From assembly GCA_021904315.1 (NCBI GenBank), contig CM038914.1, positions 7,502,001 through 7,566,000 on the forward strand: a stretch of 64,000 bases of DNA, in the 5' to 3' direction. Under the pieces are notes generated by a model. The model worked only from the letters and a program-made list of their open reading frames with translations, searched no databases and had not been told where the DNA came from. Below, piece after piece: positions 1 to 13,563 of this stretch. The stretch comes from Sphagnum magellanicum (taxonomy: Eukaryota; Streptophyta; Sphagnopsida; Sphagnales; Sphagnaceae). Both the position numbers and the translations under genes were made by a program. The first letter of the stretch is position 1. Every line of letters begins with the position of its first letter.

Positions 1-3000
1 AAAAGACTTACATAGTTTGGGAAATAGATATATACCTAATTCGAAGATCCCCATCGTCAAAGCCATATGGGATGTTCCAACCCATGGGTCCAAATGTTCG
101 TCTCTCTTGAACAACAGCATGGAAGAAACATAGTCCAAACAGCAAGCTCTTGAATATCATGGGCTTGTTACAGCTTTCAAAAAATTCTGCATTTGTGATA
201 GGATCGAGCAGATAAGACCGCCTTATGTTTGCCCGTAAACCTTTTGGAGGCTCATTTGTCATCTTCACTCCATTCTGCAACAATCCCATTAGTATTATTA
301 TTAGTATTATGTCAAATGTGCCCCATAGCCTGGCTGTTCATATTGATCTCGTAAGATAGGTCGGTCAGTAGCTAAAATGGCTAAAGAGGTCGGTAGCAAC
401 CTCGACTATGTATGATATTTGCCACCTTTCACGTGACTACTGGCTGTAGCATGCCATCAACCTAGTGGATAGTCTGCTTGTAGCCAGGTGAAAGGTAACA
501 AGTACCTAGTCTGTAAGAGGCATAGTATGGTTGTCAGAGGATAAGAGCTTACTTGCAAGATTGTGATGGGAAATTTGGGGCTAGGATAGGATGTCATCCA
601 CAAGCGGTAATCTTGGTGTACGGTGTCTGCACCGACACCCTCAACGATTCTTTCAAGTTCTGTCATCCATGAGGGAGCAAGATGACAATTCTGAAGCAAC
701 ACCCATGAACCTGCATGAAGACATGAAATTTAACCAAGTAAGCCTGAAGCAGTCTTTTGATTAATCCAACTGCTAGTAATTAGTATTTCCCAAGTCATAA
801 TCCAGAATTGAAATCACACTGCTGCAGTTTGATGTGTCTTTCTAACAGTTTGGGCAGAACCCAAAAAGTCCATTGATGATGGGAAGCATTGCAGATCACA
901 AAGCATATATATATTGCATCTCCTGAGGACCCATATATTTTCAACTGTTTACAATTCAAAGGCTCAATCAATGGTAGTATGAAAAAAATTATATGTAGAC
1001 CTGAAACTTGTGCATCATTGATCATGACTGTTGCTTTTGGTCCTTGACCTTGGCCCAGGGAGATTGGGAAGATTTTTTCTGACATTTCCTTGTCAGCTGC
1101 AACACATGATATTCAAGTAAACCCCCTTCCCTCTCATCAGTCCAGATCAATCATGTCATTGCTGAGTCTTACTCAAGGATGCTTTGGACCTCAAAATCAT
1201 TTACTTAATCAGAAACACACCCAAGTCTGAAGCTTTCGGGGAATAGTACAAGCCATCATGAGCAGTAGATCATGAGTGTGGGTGGTTCAAGAATTTTGGT
1301 GCAAAATCAACATGAGAGTGTATCAGGATCTGATGTTTTGAGAAGATCTAGTAGTATGTATAGAGAGAGGAAACAAAATGTCAAAACAAAGAGTTGGGAT
1401 CTGACCTGCATACTTCAACAGGGCAGCAGTAGGATCACTACCAGGTGAAAGGACAAAGATAAGTGGACATGTTGCACTTGAGTCTCGATAGCAAGCATCC
1501 AGATTGAATTGTGGAGGCAAGACAAATTTGGTGCCAAGTTTGTCGACGACAAAGTCTTGGATAGCAGGTATGACTTTAGCTGGCCTCAAACACCGCATGA
1601 CCAACAGCTTCTGGAACAGTGACAACTTTTCCGCAAACACTCCAGGGATGGGTAATTTGTGAGGTTCCATAGCATCGAAAAAGGATTTCCAGTCAACCAG
1701 ATTTTCAGTGAGATGCTTCCCAATTCCATTGAAGCTGGGTATCCTTGAAAGCCGATCGATTTCTCCCCATGATTTGTCAGTAAGCCAATGTGGTGCGGGG
1801 TTTGGAGGAGCTTGTCCAGTTGCCATGCCACCTGTTAGGAAAAACAACCATTCTGAAAGTGCAAGCTCCCCTCGCATTTCTAGTAATCTGGTTGCTAGCA
1901 AAAGGGAGAAAAGTAGCTTGTCTTTCTCAAATAGAGACCGACACACATTTTGGTACAGTGAAAACAGGAAATGGTCTCCAATGATGGTGAGGCGCCTGGT
2001 TAGATTTGTGGCATCTTTCTCACTTTGCTGAATCGAATTGATGAAGAGTGCCACAAACCATGGCAAGCTGTACTGGTACATTGGGTCAATATTTGCCAAG
2101 TCTGTGATACAGAAAAACAAAACTGCCGTGTATTCTCCAGATGATTGATATCCCTTCCGAGTTTGATCAATTGTCTTTTCTGTCACCTCTGCTTGTGCCT
2201 GGCATATTTGACACAGCCATGCTTCATGACACATCTGTGAGGTGAACTCTGTGGTTTCATCCATTTCCATATGAATATATATACATGTGGTTTTTACCGT
2301 AATTTGACATTAGTGTAATATGTTTTGTTTATGACATTATTTTCAAGTGTACAAAATATTTAAATTTTGTTGTTATAATAGTGTGTACCCTGCCAATGGA
2401 GAAAAAGGGTTACTAGTGAAAGAGGGGGCAATGCAAGCACGTTACTTGTTTGATACCAATGTCAGTTCCCACCACTTTTGCTTCTGATATGATTTTGATT
2501 GCCGTCTCATCTTCAAGAATGTTGCCTTCACTGCTTGATAGCACCTCCAGAATTTGGTCTTCTAACTCTTTCAACCTTTTTTTGTTCTCTGCACCCTGCC
2601 AGGTACTTCCAGGAATGACTTTCATTCAGTCAAGTCTGATCAGAATCAGACCCTGCAAATCTTGTGAACTGATACCCAGTTTCATCGGAAGGTACCCATT
2701 TTCCCTTGCTTTGGCAAAACTCAAATTGGGGATGAAAAATGGAATTACAGGCTCAAACTAGCACCCAAACACAGGTTGACTTTAAGGATATGTTTAATAT
2801 ATATATCATGGAGGAGGGTTTTTTTTTTAAAAAAAAATTTAATGGGGGAAGAAAGAAACCTGAAGCACAAGCTCATTCTTTTGTTGTTCAAGATCGGGTC
2901 GTTCATGGGCAACAACAACTCCCAAAAGCTGATCAGATAACCCATCTTTGGTGATCATGAAATTCAAAAGTGTAACTTTCACTGAAGTCTCTGGAAGGTA

Positions 3001-6000
3001 GTGCGGGTTGCGAAGCTTTGTAGTGATGTAAAACCGGAAATTGTTATTGTATTCGATGGTAGTATCTCCCAACCTTATACATATCATTCCAGCTGACTTG
3101 AAAATCTGTGCACATCAACAAAACTCAACAAAAATCCTTAAGAAAAAGAGAGAGAGAGAGACACAGAGAGAGAGAGGAAAATAAAAACATCATGGGTAGT
3201 TCCTACTTTCAACCAAGGCTGTTGGACTTGAAACATATATAATTCAAAATGGTCATCAACAACATTGTAATTCTCATCTTAGTTTAAATATATTGTTAGT
3301 GAAGGTAGGCCTGAGGGCTCAAAATGCAATCTGAAATTTCAGAGCGCCACACGACCACAAGCACCTTCACAATAAATTTTTTTGAAAATTGCTATCATGA
3401 TGTTTATAATGAATTAGATTGACGTATGTCAAGTTAACGTATTAACATGTCCTTATGATAATAATATAAGGTTGAGCATCAAAATGTAGCCAAATTTTTG
3501 GGCACAAGAAGTTACTTATTATATCCCCACCTGTTTTAAGAGCACTGGTTCTAAAGATGGATCCAACTCCTCTCCAATGTTCTCTAGAAGAACAGGCAAC
3601 CCAAACTGAATTGCATTCTCCAGAGTTCGTATATAATCAACTCCACCCAGTTTTATAATTTGCAAATTGCGTTCCCTTTCCATGTTGCGGATCCACTTGT
3701 TTGCTTGTCCCTGCAAGATTTTTGTCCAAAAAAGAATTTCATGTATTTAATCAATTCTGGACCAAACTATTAATTTTCGACTTTTCAAATTTGGTTGTTA
3801 AGATCAAGTTTTCTGAAACAAAACATTAAAAACATTTCTTTTTTTGGATCATTTAATGAAACAAAATAGTATTAATATCTATTCTTTGATCATGTGATGG
3901 TCCCCAAATCAAAGTTTCTCTCCAAATTTTTGATCTTCAAATGGTCATGTTTATCAATTTTGAACTTTTCAAAAATCCCAAATTAATTAAGTACATAAAT
4001 TAAGTATTTCATCCTCAATTAAACCCCCGCTCTCCAAAACCCTAAAATAATAGAATTTATGTTTTAAAAGAAGAACTAGCTCTCCCACTCGTTTGCTATG
4101 CACAATGCTCAAGTATCACAACAACACACACACACCTGTGGGTCGATCATGAGAGGCCAACGGCGAGCATTGGCAACAATTATGGAATTATCAACTGAGA
4201 CAGGATCATTGGGAAGGCCAGCAATCATCCACTCGCGGATTTTCACTGGATTGCCTAGTTTGCCTTGCAATGAGAAGCCAGGTGATTGCGGGATGTTCTC
4301 TTGTTTGACAAGCTTCAGCCATGAATCCAATATTTGTTGCCTATAACTGCCATTCATTCAATCAACAACACATAGTAACTTCACAGCCTTTAATATATGT
4401 ATATATATATTTTTTAATTAAAAAAAAATTAAATTAATTTTTTTTTAAATCATAAAAATCAGTCTTGTTGGTGTTTTTGTGAGATTACTAGTAGTGGCAA
4501 TCTTTTTTTTATTGTGGTTTGCAATCTATTGTTGTGTTGTAGAGGTTGATTTTTTTTTACCTGGCAGTGAAGGCACCGAGGTAGGCAATGATACCAGCTG
4601 CTAGCAAGCTATCACCTGTGAGAGCAGGGTACTGATTTCCCAGTTCTTTAGCTGTGGCAATCCAGCGCACCCGTTCGCCTCCAAGTCCACCAATCAATTG
4701 CTCAGCTCTCTCTATTTTCACCGTACACATTTTCACTTCATGCTGTACTCAATCAACCGCCATAACCTCCAATCTCACCATGGGTCGTCAATTAAGCTAC
4801 TCTAGTTTCATGTGAACAATTCTTTTCCGTAGGAGGCTTTAAAAAAAAATAGTTACATAATAGAGTTATCCGTAAAGTCACCCTGTCTTTGGGTCTCCTT
4901 TTCACCCCTTAGGCTTATCCCCCTGTTTCAGTTGTATCCGCAACTGTAAGGAGTTTTTATTAAATCTCAGTATGAAATGCTGAAACTCGGCATCGAATAA
5001 TGCACAAGGTTCAATAGTAATTATAGTAGTTGTACAGGTAGGAGCAGTGAAAATATATGTAGCAGCAGCCAGCAGTGGAGGCGCTCCAGAAAAAGGAAAG
5101 ACAGGATGAAACTGAGTCTATCACCAAAATTGATGGTTTCCTGAGTTTCACCCCCGGTTGAGTGCTAACCTACTTTTTGGCAGGTTTTCACCTTGTGTAT
5201 GACCAAAAACTCAGGGTTCTGGTGCTGTGTTTTCCTTACTCTAATAATTATAAGACTTTTCTGTAGTAGCCACATTCATAACATAGAGAAAAAATTCCCT
5301 TAGCTTAGTAGTTTTTAAGAGCAAGTTTTTCACTAGGAGTGGCCATAGAATGGTGTGAAAAATGGTAATTTGGATGAAGCATGAAATAGCATGAAATAGA
5401 GTATGCACATTTTATAAAAAAATTACCTGCAAATTCTCCTTCTTCAACATGTTGTAATCAAGGTCATCTTCCAACTCTTGGAGCTTGCCTAGAATGCCTG
5501 TCAAGTCAGCTTGCTTTGCCTTCAACCCGATCATCACGTTTTCATATTGTTGTTCAGCTGACATGAGCTTGGCCTTCTTGGGTGCCACAACTTTTGCTAC
5601 CAAGTCGTATTTCTCCATAGCTATGATCCACTTGCACAGACCTTCAGCTGCCGCCGATGCATTTGCTGCCTTTGCTGGGGTGAACTCTGGATTGGCAACG
5701 TACACCTTCCTGATCTTGTCTATCACCAGAGGTTTAATATTGTCCTTGTCATAATCCTATATGACAGATTTAAACTCCCATGTCAAATCCAACGAGCTCT
5801 TTTGTCAAAATCATTTGTAGAAATTGTTAAGTGTCTGGTTATAAACACTATCGAAGTGCAAGGAAGAAAGTCAGATATCTGAGATGTCAGAAACTGGTTT
5901 AAAGTAGTACTGTAGAAATGAACTATCAACCCTAAGACATAAATAAGCTTCAAACCCACTCAATTGTTGAACTACATGTTGGTTCAAGTGTAGAGACACT

Positions 6001-9000
6001 GGAAAATTGGTAACTATAAAACCCAAACTTCAGCCATAAAACCCGCAAACCCAAAATACTGAAACACAGTTTTGCCATTAGCTCTGAAATGCTCCCCTTT
6101 CATTAGAAAAAGATTTCACCTTTAGATTCTGAAGGAAATTTTTGTCATTGAGCAAGGTAACTGAAGGCTTCCAATAATCCAATAACTGACCACCTTTTCC
6201 ATCGGGCACTTTGGCAGGTTTTGCCTCGAGGATCACACAAACAGCCTCCAACACGAGCTTAATAAGATAAGGGGGATTTGCGAGCTTCTTCACATAGTTA
6301 ATGTCATTTGCAGATAGAGTGTCCAAAGCAGCAAGTGCTTCATTGAGCACCGGCATTGCCACAGCTAAAGCGGCTTCACATTCATCTTTGATGACCTTAG
6401 CTGCTGCAGCAGCTTTGTTTGCCTCTGCCTCATCTGCCATCACAATGGCCTTCTTGGGTTCCACTTTCTCAATCTTCTCTTTCTCCACTACCGCCATCAT
6501 CTTTTCCACCTCTGTCACCTGTAGGTACCCCACAAAACTTTTTCAGGTTTAGGGTTTAGGGTTTTAGGATTAGGATTTGTACACAAAACACAAAGAGATT
6601 GGATCAGAAAGCTGGATGATGTACTAGTGCAGATGAAATCTTCAAAGGTATAGCATCATCTGCTTCTTGATTTCCTATCATGTTTGTGAGTAGAGTTACA
6701 CAAGGAGCAGGGCATTCCCAAAATAAGCACCTGCCTGAGGTGGAGGGGGCACTTAATTGGGGAATGCCCTGCTCTGAGGGTGTTATCTGACATAAAGCAC
6801 TAGCAGAATTTTTTTCCTTTTTTGCTGTGATGCCCACCTGACAGATACCAAACCAACAATGGTGCATATACTCACTGTGATCATAAGCTTGGGCATGAGC
6901 TCCGTGAGTTCTGCTTGCATGACTGCAACTTGCTGGGAACTTGAAGCCAATTTCTGCAATCCAACTTCATACCGCCGTTTCTGTTGCAAGTTCTCCTCTC
7001 TCTTTGCTATTAGCAGTGTCTGCAAGCAATGCAAGCACATGTCATCATATCACCCAAGTATCCGACAACACATCTCACATTACTCATGCATACATGCAGG
7101 AAATTAAATCCATGGAATGCACAAATCATGCCAAACTAAAATGAATAAATTCATCTTCACAAGTTTCTGAAGAAAGGAGAATCAATCTGTGTGGGTGAAT
7201 GGCGGCAATAGAAGATCATCATCATGATTTAGATCTAATTGAAAAATCATCTGATTTAGTTTTATTTACCTGAAAACTTGAGATCAGTTCAAGGAAAGAT
7301 GTGGGTGTGAGATAGTTGAAGCGCCCCAATTGCTCCTTGAATTTCAGCGAGTACACCCTCACAGATTCATGAAACGTCTGGACAAAACAATGCAACAAAA
7401 TCTCTCTCTCAACTTGTTCAAAACTCCTAAATTTGCTCGATTGCAAAACACAAAATCCTTTTTCTGTTGAACAGAAAACTTCAAGAATCCTGCTATTTCT
7501 TGCTGGAACCTATTGTCTAAACATGGTGATTTTCAAGGGAGCCAGTGAAAAGAGCATAGAAAGGAAACCTTGCAGATAAGCACAATGCTGTTCCGGATTT
7601 TATCATCTAGATCCATAGTTGACAAAAACTTGATGGCCACTGCCTCCAATGCATCATTTGGCCATTCCTATATAGCACATATAATACTATGTCTTACTAT
7701 GTCTCTTCAACCAACAAACCCATATTCAAACAATGCAGAACACTTTCACGTAGACAAATAGCCATTGTTCTACTTGCATCACATAGACTTAACCTTGTTT
7801 TTATTATTTCTTCAAGAAAAACAAACAAGAATACAGCTCTTTGTTTTTGCCACAATCTGTACATGATCCTGAAAGTGCTACCAAAATGGTCATTTTGAAA
7901 GATGGTGGAATTTTGGGGTTTTAAGGAAGATGTATGGTAAGTAGGTACCTGAAACCAATCAATTGTGCAACAGTTTACAAGAGAGGGAAACTGACGAAGG
8001 CGGTCCTTGAAAGCTTGCCCCACAGGACTCATGGCAAAAATTATGTGCAAATTAGCCTTACACTTGTCCACAAAATACTTCCACACATCAGGCATTGTTT
8101 CTAGGATTTTTCCTTCCTTTGCTCCTTTCTCTCTTGCAGCTTCCACTATCTGCGCCTTCTCATCACTTGGATACATATTTGGCACCTAACCAACCCAGGA
8201 GAACCAAAAAAAACACAAGTCAACAAATTTGCAACATGTTGCAGACCTTCTTCAGACACTAATTCCAAACAACTCTTTTCTGCAATCGCAAATTAGCCAC
8301 TCTCTTTCTTACACACATGTTGGAAGGAGAATGTCAATGCACTCTTTTTTTTCTGCACTTCCCCCAAAAGACTGCCATCATTGACTGATGATATTGATGT
8401 TGTTCTTTGGATGTGCGTTTGTATGTGTCTGTGTGTGTTTTTTCCTTCTACCTCTCCAGAGTTTAGAAGATTGTTGATGTCCTCCACAAATCCTTCATTG
8501 GTGATCTGTGTATCACTGAACAAGAATACACTAGGTACTGCTGGTTCAGCTCCCGCCTTTTTGCACATGAGCATTAAGTCATCTCTCCACTCCACTCTTG
8601 TGTAGTTCTTACTGATCTCAACCTGCAATTTTGTTTTCCGTGTTCAACAAACTCTCAAAGGATCAAACCCAATAGCAAATGGGTTGTACTTGTACTAAAA
8701 CCCTAAACCCAATTAGCAAATTCATGAAGTACTTTGCTACTCTGCTACAGATGGCTGAACCAGTAATCAAATGTGCCTCTAATCAAGGATGGGTTGTTCT
8801 TAATCTGTACCTCTAATCGAAGGATGGTTGTTGTTAATCAGTGCCTAATTATCCAGGATATAATCATAAGATTTTCTTTGTGATCTTCACAAAATCATTG
8901 GGGGTTTTTTATTTTTCCTTTTTTTTTGTTCGGGCACAAATGGAAATGAAAATCCTTTGCAGAAGCAGAGGGACAAGAGATTGGATCAACAACAAAATCA

Positions 9001-12000
9001 TGGGTTTCAAAGTTTTAAACTTCATAAGTCACAAAGGTCGATTCTAGAAAAGCACCCATATTCAGGATTTAGGTACCAAACCCAAATGGGACATGAATTC
9101 ATGTCTAATGAATTCTGTTGGTTACAGAGTGTACAAAATTTCATGAGGGAGAAGTTAGAAGGCACATAATTTATGTAGCTCTAGTGCACTAGTACATTTT
9201 GGACTGATCTAAATTCAAAACCTGGAAAACTTCCATACTGTAAATAGCTGCACCAAGTCGGGTTAAGCTCTGCCGTCCAGAGCCTCCAACTCCAACTAGT
9301 AACATGTGGCCTCCTGGCTGCTTCAGGATGCGACAAATGCGAGAAACATGTTCAACCGCAAACAAGAAGATGGCAAGATTCATTGGCCGCTTGCTGACTC
9401 CATTGAAGTCATTCAAATACAATTCTGTTTGTTTTAGCAATGCAGGCATGTCTAGAATCTCATCATAGAGCCGAGCTTCTGGATCCTCAATCATGCAATC
9501 GCCAAAAAAGCAGCTGCAAAAAACAAAACAAAACAAAACAAAACCCAAATTCCTTTTCATTATTTCAGCTCCAGCACATCACAACAGCTCAAAAACTGAA
9601 AGCTGAAAAAAAATCACAACATACATACATCACATAATTAGAGAGAATTCTGTATATTACCGTCGTAATTCAAATTGAGTGATAACTTTTACACCATCCC
9701 CAAGAAGAGCACTAAACAGTTGATCAAAATCTTGTTTGAAATGCTTCTTTGTGAGAGTACGGAGGTATTCAATCAACCAATTCCGATCCTTATCATCAAC
9801 CAAACGGTCATAAAAAACACGTAGAACTTCATGGACCCATAACCTTATATGCTGCAACTCACCAGGCTTTCCAATTGGAACTGTCTCCGGTTTTTGTAGC
9901 ATCATTCCCTGGACAAATTGCAATCTTGGGTGGCCTTAGTCCTTTGCATATATCATCTATATGAGTTCAGGGATGATGTTCTTCTTCACTGAAGCATATT
10001 TATATAAATGTCAGGTTATGTTTCACCACATGAAAGATATCCATTGTAATCACATTGTAAACACAACTGGAAAGACAAGAGAGTGAGAAATAATGTGGAT
10101 CTAAGTATGCAAAAATTGCAACAACAATTGGATTTGGGTTGATAAGCTTTTTGAGAACAAACGAAGTCAAAGCTAAAGCTTTTTGAGTTAAGCTCTTGAA
10201 AACCAACTTGGATCACACGAGCATAATCTCGCAAGTTGAAGGTGTAGTGGGACTTTGTAGGTGTAGGGAGCAATTTCTTCTTTGCCTCCTTGAAGACATC
10301 CAATGTAGCTTCTATCACAGGATTCAATAGGAGCATCACATCTTTTGAGAACTCATTCTTAACACTATAATGCCATCTCAAGATTGTCGAAAAGATTAAA
10401 TGGAGTGAACTCTCACCCACCTGCATGAATCCAAGTAAGATAGATAATAATGCACTTTTTTTTAAAAACCTTTTTTTTTCGTCCCTAAGGTTTGGTTGAA
10501 GGCATCATCCTCTTCAAAAATAACCAAAAGGATCCATGCCAACGAAGAGATACTGTAATAAAGGAACACTATAATGCTTCATCTACTTAGGATGATCAAG
10601 CCATTATAAACATATTACTAAATGGCTTAACAATCAAGAATGGGTTGTTGTGTAAAGTGCTTCCTCATACTTGTGATGATCAAGCCACTATAGACATATT
10701 AGTAAATGGCTTAACAATCTAGAATGGGTTGTTGTGTAAAATCCTTCCTCGTACTCGTGATGATCAAGCCACTATACACATATTAGTAAATGGCTTCACA
10801 ATCAAGAATGGGTTGTTGTGTAAAATGCTTCCTCATATTCGTGATGTGATCAAGCCCCTATAGACATATTAGTAAATGGCTTAACAATCTAGAATGGGTT
10901 GTTGTGTAAAATCCTTCCTTGTACTCGTGATGTGATGAAGCCACTATACACATATTAGCAAATGGCTTAACAATCAAGAATGGGTTGTTGTGTAAAATAC
11001 TTCCTCATACTCATGATGTGATCAAGCCACCATACACATATTTGTAAATGGCTTAACAATCAAGAATGGGTTGTTGTGTAAAATGTTTCCTCATACTCAT
11101 GATGTGATCAAGCCACTATACACATATTAGTAAATGGCTTACAATTGAGAATGAGTTGTTGTGTAAAATGCTTCCTCTACTCATGATGATCAAACCACTA
11201 TAAACTTATTAGTAAATGGCTTAACAATCAAGAATGGGTAGTTGTGTAAAATGCTTCCTCTAATCGTGATGATCAAGGCTCTATAAACATGTTAGTAAAT
11301 GGCTTAACAATTAAGAATGGGTTGTTGTTGTGTGTAAACCCCCCCAATGAAGAGCAATGAAGAAGTTTGGTCTACTATTTTGTTTGAGATGATGAAGAAT
11401 TGTTTGATAATAACCTGAGCAACACCAATTTGATTGAAATGTCGTAAATATCGATTAGTGACCAAATTTCTTCCTCCTCCCGGAGGACCCATAGCTGATA
11501 TAAATTGACAATCAACAAGGGTACGGAAGTCGTTGTCTCTCCCATACCAACCTCCAAAATCCATGTATTGTCGAAGGAGCTCTATAGGTGGTTGTGCTCC
11601 ATACACTTCAAGCTTCATTGCACAATGCACATGATGATGATGATAAGGGAATGAATGAAGTGTATTCATTACATCAAGGGATTCATTTCAACTTCAAACT
11701 TTGGATGTCGAGAGCCAAAAGAAAATACTTAATGAAACTTATTAGCAAGCAATTGGGTATAATCGAGTGTTGGATATTGTTCTTTGACATTGTTAATAAC
11801 CTTCAATTTGGGTTTTTTGAAAAAAAATAAAAATTGGAATAAAATAATCTCTAGTTCTAAGGTTTTGAATATTTTCAAAGAACTAGTAGTGAATTTTCAT
11901 AAAAAGAACCCCCCCAAAAAAAAAAAAAAAAAAACCAATGATTTAGGGTAGCTTCTCGAACTAGTTCTTTTAAATATTTTTTTAGTATCATGGTTTAGGA

Positions 12001-13531
12001 TTAAAATTAAATTGATCTACAACATTGTTTTTCTTTTCGACAATTTTTTCAAAACAAAAATTAAGAAAATTTTGGAATTTTTTTTTTTTGGTTTATCTAG
12101 TGTCAATTTGACTAATTTTTCTATTTTTGAAAATTTTCACAAAATTTCTTATATCAAAAAATTGAAAAAAAAACCCTTGATAACAACTACATGTATATAT
12201 ACATATTGATATATTTATTTATATATTTATATATATTTATTCACCTGTGGCATATTTAGATCATCAACAAATATGATGCATCTTTTGCCGGGCAATGGGC
12301 CATAGTGTCCTCGCTTTCTTCGATCAAGCGAACCATCGATTTGATTTTGAACCATATTTGCCGTCGTCCGAGCGGAAAGAACAACAAGCAAAGTTGTAAA
12401 GAGTTCTCGAGACAATCCTTTGAGAAGATGTCGATTCATATAGATCGTCTTTCCCGTACCCGTCCCTCCGACCAATAGAACCGGGCTGCCGTAAAGGATG
12501 CCCTTGTCGAGCAAAAACGTGTACCTCATTTGATCCTTGGTGGGTATGATAATTTGGTCGAAAGACGAGTCCTCTGCAATTTCCGTGGGGACGACGGTGT
12601 CGATCCAAGCTTTCCATTTACAAGTGGGTTTATCGAAAGTGTAGTTATACACGTCACTTCCTTGCTCCGAAGGCATCATGTCGCACTTCAAATTCTCATG
12701 GACGGCCGGGACGACTAGATCGAACCCGTCCGGGATAGTTCCGACCACTAAATTCCTTAAGAAAGTGTCGAATGTAGCACGACCGTCCGTGTCTCCGGTC
12801 GACCCGATAGACCAAACCAATGAGAACAAAAAGATGGAGTCGATCCATTTCACTAGCCTTTCATTCCCTACGTTCTTGAGTCCTTCATCCGTCTTGATCT
12901 CGTCGATTAGGCTATAGAAAATTCGCATCAACGAGGCGACTAAAGACGCATCGGCCGTCGGAGAGATTTCCTTGATGTTTTTGCGAACACAACGTAATGC
13001 GCCCGGTACCATCCACTCGAAAAGACCTTGAAGATGCTTCTTGTTGTCACTCGATATCGTTCCGGGCAATGTATTCAACCATGATGCCATTAAAGGTTGC
13101 CATCCCATTTGATGGGGCTCCAAATACACCATCCCGCATCGGCTCACCGTAGCCGGCGATGCAACCGCAAGATCCCCCACCTTAAATTTTTTAAAAAATT
13201 ATTTACACCCCACATCATCATGTCATGTTATATATACAAAACTCGAAAGAAAAAAAATTTTAAAAAAAATTTAAAATAATAATAATAATAATAATTTAAA
13301 AAATTATTAAATGGTGACACTCGCATTTTGGCAAATCATGTTGGCGAAAGTCGCTTACATTTCCTATAAGAATTAGGTCGGTTCAAAATTAGGTATTTGA
13401 TTACCATTTTGGAGGTTATTTTTATTTGAAAAATTTAGAAAAATAAACTAAGCCAACAAAAAAATTAATTCTTGAGGAAAAAAATTATTAAAATAATATA
13501 AAATTATTTTTAATTGATTTTTTAAAAAAGC

Positions 13532-13563
<32 letters not shown>

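Noticed and set aside
1708-2031. Open frames on the + strand over dynein exon 36
   Set aside because: Antisense shadow of the AAA6 coding exon.
9265-9300. AAA4 loop GVGGSGRQ lacking the Walker lysine as a sign of decay
   Set aside because: Arg at this position is normal for AAA4 of axonemal dyneins.
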